From NCBI RefSeq assembly GCF_002067135.1, contig NZ_CP020105.1:5084001-5148000 (forward strand): 64,000 nt of DNA, in the 5' to 3' direction. The notes beneath the pieces are model-generated. The model was not told where the DNA came from and made no database searches. It saw only the letters and a program-made list of their open reading frames with translations. Positions within the stretch are counted from its first letter, which is position 1, and each line of letters starts with the position of its first letter. This document shows, piece by piece, positions 58,396 to 64,000 of this stretch. A program made the translations under genes and the position numbers. This DNA is from Spirosoma rigui. GTDB lineage: Bacteria > Bacteroidota > Bacteroidia > Cytophagales > Spirosomataceae.

Positions 58396-61300
58396 ATGAT
58401 GGATTACTCCACCCCTGCCCGTTACCCTCGCTCGTTTCGAACCCGCAGCGAATATTTATGGATAGCACTGCTGCTGAGCCTGCTGCTGTCTGTTACCGCC
58501 CGGGCTCAGCAGCCTATTCCGCCCCTCACCGTACCCACCTCGTGTAGTTACGTGGGTATACCGGCCACCATCACCCTGACCAGCGTTGATATTCCTCTTG
58601 GCTTTAGCACCCGTTACCTGCTGGTGGATATGACTACGGGATTGATTGTGAGCACCAACCCGCTCCTACCCGTATTTACGTCCATCGATGCCGGTCTGTA
58701 CTATGCCGTAGCGGCTCATTACACCGGTACACTAACCAATGCCGTAGCCGGTCGCCTGATCACGGAGGTGTACGAAAGTACGGGGTGCCTAACCTACGGC
58801 CCTACTACCGGCATCAAAGTCTGCCAGTCGCCCGGCGCCTGCGATTTCGCCAGTGCACCGGCTAACCTGACTTTTACAGCCGCCAATGTATCAGCCGACG
58901 CCACTACGACGTACGTTCTGGTCGACGAGGCAACGAACCTGATTACGCAAACCAGTTCGACGCCTTCGTTCAGCAACGTACCCATTGGCGATTATGCCAT
59001 AACTGCGATTACCTACACCAGTCCGCTGATCGGTTTCGCTCCTGGCAACAGTCTGTACGATGTTACGACGAATTACGCAAACTGCTCTGCCGTTTCACAG
59101 GCCATTCATGTCCGCGTTTGTAATTCCCCCATTACCATCACCAGCCCGGCCAATGGCGCGACCCTGGCTCTTTTTAATCCCCCCGTCACTGGCGTGGCCA
59201 CGCCGGGCAGCAACGTGACAATATTGGGGCCGAACAACCAGGTCTGTTCGACGACGGCACTACCCATTACCGGTTTGTACACCTGTACAAGTCTGACGTT
59301 TGTCAATGGACCGGCTTCCATCACGGCCATCTCATCAGATAACAGTACGGCCACCAGCAGCTTCAATGTCGTGGTGGTGCCCACCGTCACCATCCTGACG
59401 CCCCTCAACGGGACCATCGCTGCCAGTTTCAACCCGCTCATCACCGGTACGGCCACGCCCGGTAGCTCCGTCACCATCGCCGGACCCAACGGACAGGTCT
59501 GCACCACCACCGCTACTCTGGCAGGGCTCTATTCCTGCGCCAGCCTGACGTTCGTCAACGGACCGGCCTCCGTCACGGCAGTTGCTGCCGACAATGGTGT
59601 GTTGAGTAACACCGCCACCAGCAGCTTCAATGTCGTAGTGGTGCCCACCGTCACCATCCTGACGCCCCTCAACGGGACCATCACTGCCGACTTCAACCCC
59701 TTGATCACCGGTACAGCCACGCCCGGTAGCTCCGTCACCATCACCGGGCCCAACGGACAGGTCTGCACCACCACCGCTACTCTGGCAGGGCTCTATTCCT
59801 GCGCCAGCCTGACGTTCGTCAACGGACCGGCCTCCATCACGGCGGTTGCTGCCGACAATGGTGTGTTGAGTAACACCGCCACCAGCAGCTTCAACGTCGT
59901 AGTGGTGCCCACCGTCACCATCCTGACGCCCCTCAACGGGACCATCGCTGCCGACTTCAACCCCTTGATCACCGGTACAGCCACGCCCGGTAGCTCCGTC
60001 ACCATCACCGGGCCCAACGGACAGGTCTGCACCACCACCGCTACTCTGGCAGGGCTCTATTCCTGCGCCAGCCTGACGTTCGTCAACGGACCGGCCTCCA
60101 TCACGGCGGTTGCTGCCGACAATGGTGTGTTGAGTAACACCGCCACCAGCAGCTTCAATGTCGTAGTGGTGCCCACCGTCACCATCCTGACGCCATTGAA
60201 TGGCAGCGTAGCAGCCGACTTCAACCCCTTGATAACCGGTACGGCCACGCCCGGTAGCTCCGTCACCATCACCGGGCCCAACGGACAGGTCTGCACCACC
60301 ACTGCTACTCTGGCAGGGCTCTATTCCTGCGCCAGCCTGACGTTCGTCAACGGACCGGCTTCCATCACGGCAGTTGCTGCCGACAATGGTGTGTTGAGTA
60401 ACACCGCCACCAGCAGTTTCATCATTGCCGTTATTCCGACGGTTGCCTTTACCGGACCAGCACCGGGCAGCCAGACGACACTAACGCCGGTTATTGAAGG
60501 GCTGGCGACACCGGGCAGTTCCGTTACGCTTACCGATGGCACCGCAGTGCTGTGCATAACCACGGCAGATCCGCTGACCGGTATCTTCAGTTGCCCCGTG
60601 ACACTCGCCAGTCCAGGGTCAAAAACCCTATCAGCCGCAACGTCGATCGATGGGCTGGTTTCGCTCACGGTCACCCTGAACTTCACGGCAATTTCGGTGG
60701 GCGGGGGACTTACCCTGCAAGCTAAAGTTCTCCTGCAAGGCGCACTGATCAACTCGCCCGGCAGCCCGCTAATGCGAGACGATCTGCGAGTGGGTAACTA
60801 CCTGCCCTTGTTGACCCCCTACGCATCACTGGTCAGCCCGCGCTTTGCCCAGGTTGGGGGCGGGGGTGAACTCACTACCCCCCTGGTCCTGCTGGCCAAC
60901 GCCGGTACACCCGATGCCATCGTCGATTGGGTATTGGTCGAACTACGGGACGCAGCCAATCCCCAAACGATAGTAGCAACCCGCTCGGCCCTGGTACAGC
61001 GTGACGGAGATGTGGTGGTAGCCGACAATGGTACCGCACCGCTTTCCTTCACCGGGCTCACAGGCTCTAGTTTCTACGTATCGATAAAACACCGCAACCA
61101 CTTGGGTGTCATGACGGCAGCGGCCATTCCGCTGAGCACGACGGGAACGGTTGTCGATTTTACGACGCTGTCGGCCACCGCCACCTTCGACAAGTCGACA
61201 ACGGCAATCAGCTACGATGGCCTGGAAATGGCAACTATCAACGGGAAGAAGGCGCTATGGGCGGGCAATGCCAACCACGACGACCGGGTGAAATATACCG

Positions 61301-61551
61301 GGCTCCAGAACGACAACACGGCCATTCTGGACGACGTCATCAACGCGCAACTGCTCCCCCCACCGGCTTACAACTATGACCTGGCCTTCGGATACTTCTT
61401 CGGAGATCTCGATATGGACGGAAAAGTCAAGTACCAGGGCCAGACCATCGACCCGAACGTGATTTTCAACAACGTACTGAGTCTGTTCCTGCCCAATGCC
61501 ACCGATGGACAACTCTACAACTACGACCTGTTCATCGAGCAGTTACCCTAA
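58396..61551 (+). CDS. Large secreted Ig-like repeat protein with EF-hand/dockerin-like C-terminus
   Basis: A 1051-residue exported protein; signal at about 18-38 (WIALLLSLLLSVTARAQQ). Two related Cys-bounded domains follow (CSYVGI to KVC and CDFASA to RVC), also found in the 62249 product. Next come six Ig-like repeats of about 88 residues, four of them almost identical (feature at 59353). The last 120 residues have two similar Asp-rich motifs, GNANHDDRVKY and GDLDMDGKVKYQG, resembling calcium-binding dockerin/EF-hand loops, ending NYDLFIEQLP. ATG at 58396 (MMDYSTPARYP) is chosen; an ATG at 58339 overlaps the previous stop (ATGA), and the frame stays open back to 57931 inside the previous gene. 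Probably a cell-surface adhesin. Confidence 0.85.
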   Translation: MMDYSTPARYPRSFRTRSEYLWIALLLSLLLSVTARAQQPIPPLTVPTSCSYVGIPATITLTSVDIPLGFSTRYLLVDMTTGLIVSTNPLLPVFTSIDAGLYYAVAAHYTGTLTNAVAGRLITEVYESTGCLTYGPTTGIKVCQSPGACDFASAPANLTFTAANVSADATTTYVLVDEATNLITQTSSTPSFSNVPIGDYAITAITYTSPLIGFAPGNSLYDVTTNYANCSAVSQAIHVRVCNSPITITSPANGATLALFNPPVTGVATPGSNVTILGPNNQVCSTTALPITGLYTCTSLTFVNGPASITAISSDNSTATSSFNVVVVPTVTILTPLNGTIAASFNPLITGTATPGSSVTIAGPNGQVCTTTATLAGLYSCASLTFVNGPASVTAVAADNGVLSNTATSSFNVVVVPTVTILTPLNGTITADFNPLITGTATPGSSVTITGPNGQVCTTTATLAGLYSCASLTFVNGPASITAVAADNGVLSNTATSSFNVVVVPTVTILTPLNGTIAADFNPLITGTATPGSSVTITGPNGQVCTTTATLAGLYSCASLTFVNGPASITAVAADNGVLSNTATSSFNVVVVPTVTILTPLNGSVAADFNPLITGTATPGSSVTITGPNGQVCTTTATLAGLYSCASLTFVNGPASITAVAADNGVLSNTATSSFIIAVIPTVAFTGPAPGSQTTLTPVIEGLATPGSSVTLTDGTAVLCITTADPLTGIFSCPVTLASPGSKTLSAATSIDGLVSLTVTLNFTAISVGGGLTLQAKVLLQGALINSPGSPLMRDDLRVGNYLPLLTPYASLVSPRFAQVGGGGELTTPLVLLANAGTPDAIVDWVLVELRDAANPQTIVATRSALVQRDGDVVVADNGTAPLSFTGLTGSSFYVSIKHRNHLGVMTAAAIPLSTTGTVVDFTTLSATATFDKSTTAISYDGLEMATINGKKALWAGNANHDDRVKYTGLQNDNTAILDDVINAQLLPPPAYNYDLAFGYFFGDLDMDGKVKYQGQTIDPNVIFNNVLSLFLPNATDGQLYNYDLFIEQLP
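59353..60408 (+). repeat. Four tandem 264-bp repeats inside the surface-protein gene
   Basis: Units start at 59353, 59617, 59881 and 60145, exactly 264 bases apart, each coding for 88 residues beginning TSSFNVVVVPTVTILTPLNG and containing TATPGSSVTI and NGQVCTTTATLAGLYSC. Units 2 and 3 are nearly identical over their full length; units 1 and 4 carry a few changes. More diverged units flank the array on both sides (about 59126 and 60409). Confidence 0.93.
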
Positions 61552-61568
61552 CCTACCCTAACCTGGCA

Positions 61569-61597
61569 GACCGGGAGAGTACCTCGCTCTCCCGGTC
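61569..61597 (+). terminator. Hairpin after the large repeat protein
   Basis: GACCGGGAGAG and CTCTCCCGGTC form a perfect 11-bp stem with a 7-base loop. No T-run, so read-through into the next gene is possible. Confidence 0.65.
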
Positions 61598-61631
61598 CCT
61601 ATCGCATTCATTATTTAACCAACAGCATTTT

Positions 61632-62210
61632 ATGAAACTGATAACATTCCTCCTATTCTTCGTCGGCCTGACGCTACAGGGATATAGCCAGAACCTGATT
61701 GACTTGACCCTTCGCTACAGCGCAGCCCAAAATCGCTACGAAGTGTATGCCCGTCCAACGTTTACGCAGGCTCAGTTCAACTGGGGTAGTTCGCAGGTGT
61801 CGATTGTGACGCCTGCCACTTCCGTTTCCAATACGGCATTCACGGTAACGAGTTATTTTGGCGGTAGCTGGGACGATGCCTCGCAGGTGTACGCACCTCT
61901 CTCCGCCCCGGGTTCCGATTTCCACGGTATCAGTTCGCAGGGCAAAAAAGTTGACCTGGTGGCCAATCAGGAACTACTGCTTTTCTCATTTACGCTACCC
62001 CTTTCCGTCTGCGTTTCCGGACTTCGCCTGTTCGTCAACGGGGGTGATCCAAACTCCGGCGCAACTGGTATGCAGGGGGGCGACTTCACCAATGTCATCT
62101 ATACAACGAGTATCAGCCAGTCCCAGACCAACGTGTTTCAGATGGTCTACGCCAATTCGGGAACGAGCTGTACGGTGTGTAATCTGGTCGCGCCCTCACT
62201 CAGCAAATAA
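61632..62210 (+). CDS. Secreted protein of unknown function, family A (without sorting domain)
   Basis: A 192-residue exported protein: signal at about 1-20 (LITFLLFFVGLTLQGYSQ), then a beta-rich domain beginning LIDLTLRYSAAQNRYEVYARPTF and SSQVSIVTPATSVS, with VYAPLSAPGSDFHGI, LLLFSFTLP and LRLFVNGGDPNSGATGMQGGDFTN. The same domain forms the main part of the 63210 product. It ends in CNLVAPSLSK and has no T9SS tail, whereas the 63210 protein has one. No known function; the context suggests a surface or matrix protein working with the large repeat proteins. Confidence 0.82.
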   Translation: MKLITFLLFFVGLTLQGYSQNLIDLTLRYSAAQNRYEVYARPTFTQAQFNWGSSQVSIVTPATSVSNTAFTVTSYFGGSWDDASQVYAPLSAPGSDFHGISSQGKKVDLVANQELLLFSFTLPLSVCVSGLRLFVNGGDPNSGATGMQGGDFTNVIYTTSISQSQTNVFQMVYANSGTSCTVCNLVAPSLSK

Positions 62211-62248
62211 TTTTTCGTTTCGAGACACTCAAACCCAGGTGACTGCCT

Positions 62249-63121
62249 ATGAACCCTATGATTCATTTTACGCGCTCCGGTATTCGATGGCAACTGCTGC
62301 TCATGCTGCTACTGCCACTGACGGTTTGGGCATCACCACCCGCTCTCGTATTGGCAGAAACCACGAAAACGCAGGTAGCCGTGGCAGACGCGGATAACGA
62401 TGGGGTACCCGACGCGAACGACCGTTGTCCCAATACGCCCACTGGCACCACCGTCAATACCTACGGCTGTCCGCTAACGCAGACCACCTGCGATTTTACG
62501 ACGGTCAGCATTACGTTGACGAGTACCGGAGGAAGCGGTGACGGGATGCTCCGCTACGTGCTCGCCGATTCGGTGGGCCAGATTCTTCAGGCGAGTGAAA
62601 CGCCTTCCTTTACGGGGCTGACCGGCGCGCATACCTACATGGCGTTGTCGATCAGCCACGACGGCAGCGTTAGCAACCTCACCGCCGGTCAGTCGCTCAG
62701 CAGCGTAACGGCAACCTGCTTCGACTGGTCGGATGCGTTGATAGTCCGGGTTTGCGTACCGCAGCCCCCCCCACCCGCCCGCTGCGACTATACGATTGGT
62801 ACGTCTATTGTCCTGACCAGCACCGGTGGCAGCATAACAGCCGGTACACTCACGCGCTACGTACTCGTCGACAGCGCCGGCCTTATGGTGCAGATTGCCA
62901 GTGGCCCGTCATTTGCCACGGCAGGTTTGTTACCCGGTTCCTACTCAGCCTATGCGCTCGTTTACAGCGACGACCAGCGTATCGTTAATTTACAGACGGG
63001 GCAGGCACTGGGACAGGTTCAGTCCTCCTGCCTGGCGCTGTCTGACCCGTTGAGACTAACGCTGTGTAACGCCGATTGTGTAGCCAGATGCGTCCCGTTC
63101 GTGATCAGACGTATCCGGTAA
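62249..63121 (+). CDS. Secreted protein with a thrombospondin type-3-like motif and two Cys-bounded domains (family B)
   Basis: A 290-residue exported protein. After a signal at about 1-30 (WQLLLMLLLPLTVWASPPA) there is a calcium-binding thrombospondin type-3-like motif (DADNDGVPDANDRCPNTPTG). Two related domains follow, CDFTTVSITLTSTGG to RVC and CDYTIGTSIVLTSTGG to TLC, matching the N-terminal domains of the 58396 protein (CDFASA and CSYVGI). The C-terminus, CVARCVPFVIRRIR, is basic and has no sorting domain. It lies 38 bases after the family A gene and 88 before the next family A member, so these genes form one secreted-protein cluster. Confidence 0.82.
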   Translation: MNPMIHFTRSGIRWQLLLMLLLPLTVWASPPALVLAETTKTQVAVADADNDGVPDANDRCPNTPTGTTVNTYGCPLTQTTCDFTTVSITLTSTGGSGDGMLRYVLADSVGQILQASETPSFTGLTGAHTYMALSISHDGSVSNLTAGQSLSSVTATCFDWSDALIVRVCVPQPPPPARCDYTIGTSIVLTSTGGSITAGTLTRYVLVDSAGLMVQIASGPSFATAGLLPGSYSAYALVYSDDQRIVNLQTGQALGQVQSSCLALSDPLRLTLCNADCVARCVPFVIRRIR

Positions 63122-63209
63122 AGGCATCGCTACGTAGTGCCACTGTAAAAAGTCAGGGGATTCAGGACCCAACTATTCCATTGCCAACGCATTGAATAAA
63201 CCGACCACT

Positions 63210-64000
63210 ATGCAAACCAAACTTCTTTTTCTTGCCGGTATGCTGACCGCCACAGCGGCACTGGCGCAGCCTGGACAAGCCAGTACCAGCAGTCCCCATT
63301 TTGGGGTACACTTGACTTACAACAGTGCGGAGAGTCGGTACGAAGTCTACGCCCGCCCCACCTTCAACGGAAATCGCTTCACCCTGGGTCCTTCGCAGGT
63401 ATCGGTAGTGGTTCCCGGATCGGTAGCCGATCAGCCACTGGCCGTGTACAGTGAGACGCCTGTTCGCTGGGCTGATTACTCCGATGTGTATGCCCCCCGG
63501 GTAGCGCCCGACATCGATATTCACGGTATCCACAGCATGGGGCGACTGCTCGACTTCGCGAAGGATACGCCCCTTCTTTTGTTCACGTTTTCGCTCCCCG
63601 GTGGTTATATCGACGGGGTTCGGTTGTTCGTGACGGGGAAAGACCCTAACTCCGCCCAGGCTGGTATGCGGGGTGGTGATTTCACCAATACACTAGAAGA
63701 TGCCAAAGGTATTAACTACTTCCGTAGTGTGCTCGACCAGACAGAGCTCGCTAAACTGAGCAGTGCTCCGCCAGAGGCTCTTGCCCCCTCCGTTGCTGTA
63801 TACCCGAACCCGATTACGGGTGATTCGTTCGTGGTGACGGCCCGTCAGTTTGACACAGGAGAACGGCTCCGGCTCCGAGTCGTTTCCAGCTCGGGCGTTG
63901 AGCTTAGCACCCGGGAAGAACCGGCTTCGGCGCTCGGCAGCTACCGCATCAGTCTACCCCGGCAGGCAACGGGTCAGCTCTATCTCTATACCGAACGACT
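63210..64000 (+). CDS. T9SS-sorted secreted protein, family A, truncated by the window end
   Basis: The frame from the ATG at 63210 is open to the end: 263 codons. Signal at about 1-20 (MQTKLLFLAGMLTATAALAQ). A family A domain follows (RYEVYARPTF, SQVSVVVPGS, DVYAP, IDIHGIHSMG, LLLFTFSLP, VRLFVTGKDPNSAQAGMRGGDFTN), closely related to the 61632 product. After a Pro/Ala linker comes SVAVYPNPITGDSFVVTAR, the start of a type A C-terminal sorting domain of type IX secretion, continuing to LGSYRISLPRQATGQLYLYT. So it should be exported by T9SS and anchored or released at the surface. Confidence 0.9.
   Translation, partial: MQTKLLFLAGMLTATAALAQPGQASTSSPHFGVHLTYNSAESRYEVYARPTFNGNRFTLGPSQVSVVVPGSVADQPLAVYSETPVRWADYSDVYAPRVAPDIDIHGIHSMGRLLDFAKDTPLLLFTFSLPGGYIDGVRLFVTGKDPNSAQAGMRGGDFTNTLEDAKGINYFRSVLDQTELAKLSSAPPEALAPSVAVYPNPITGDSFVVTARQFDTGERLRLRVVSSSGVELSTREEPASALGSYRISLPRQATGQLYLYTER

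Noticed and set aside
59353-60408. Possible CRISPR array because of regular repeats
   Set aside because: The repeats are 264 bp, directly adjacent, in frame and coding; there are no unique spacers and no cas genes.

Overview
The window looks like chromosomal DNA of a member of the Bacteroidota, order Cytophagales, most like Spirosoma or a close relative. This is inferred from several things: -7 promoter elements of the TAnnTTTG type and little use of Shine-Dalgarno sites; a type IX secretion (T9SS) C-terminal signal on the last protein; SprB-repeat surface proteins; many FtsX-like permeases with an N-terminal prefix domain; DUF1080, GH92 and NamZ genes; and a moderately GC-rich sequence. No phage, insertion sequence, CRISPR array or replication origin was seen.

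Layout. 1-9.5 kb: the 5' end of an ABC ATPase, succinyl-CoA ligase beta (sucC), an M48 lipoprotein protease, an FAH-family hydrolase, an M23 peptidase, peroxiredoxin Bcp, a split transketolase, and an ECF sigma factor followed by two envelope proteins. 9.6-13.1 kb (minus): a PspC/LiaF-like envelope-stress pair, an acyltransferase and a TrpF-like protein that has lost both catalytic residues. 13.2-25.3 kb: two paralogous PadR plus large-permease loci, with three permeases and one permease. They share an upstream layout of CGGACA inverted repeats followed at a fixed distance by a GG-N10-G sigma54-type promoter. 25.3-32.4 kb: NamZ muramidase, mnmA, DUF1080, a GAF protein, HAD phosphatase, agmatine deiminase and a lipoprotein. 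32.4-37.4 kb: two PpiC/SurA-type chaperones, one fused to an OmpA-like domain, and a MoxR ATPase. 37.5-42.7 kb: a tiny acidic protein, an orphan ABC ATPase, GapN, a cation diffusion facilitator, and a TIM-barrel isomerase broken by a one-base frameshift. 42.7-47.7 kb: an AT-rich island with a small membrane protein and a stand-alone LytTR regulator, then a GH92 glycosidase and an acetamidase-like protein. 47.7-51.4 kb: an aldehyde dehydrogenase/EthD/DUF779 operon divergent from an AraC regulator. 51.5-54.2 kb: a magnesium-type P-ATPase and tRNA-Leu(CAA) with a well-formed promoter. 54.3-55.4 kb has no convincing gene. 55.4-64 kb is a run of secreted repeat proteins with four near-identical 264-bp tandem repeats, paralogous small partner proteins, and a T9SS-sorted protein cut by the window end.

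The strongest candidates for something new are the sigma54/enhancer control of the two orphan-permease loci, the catalytically stripped TrpF-like protein next to them, and the surface-protein cluster with alternating paralogous families. All functional statements come from reading the sequence; no database search was run.
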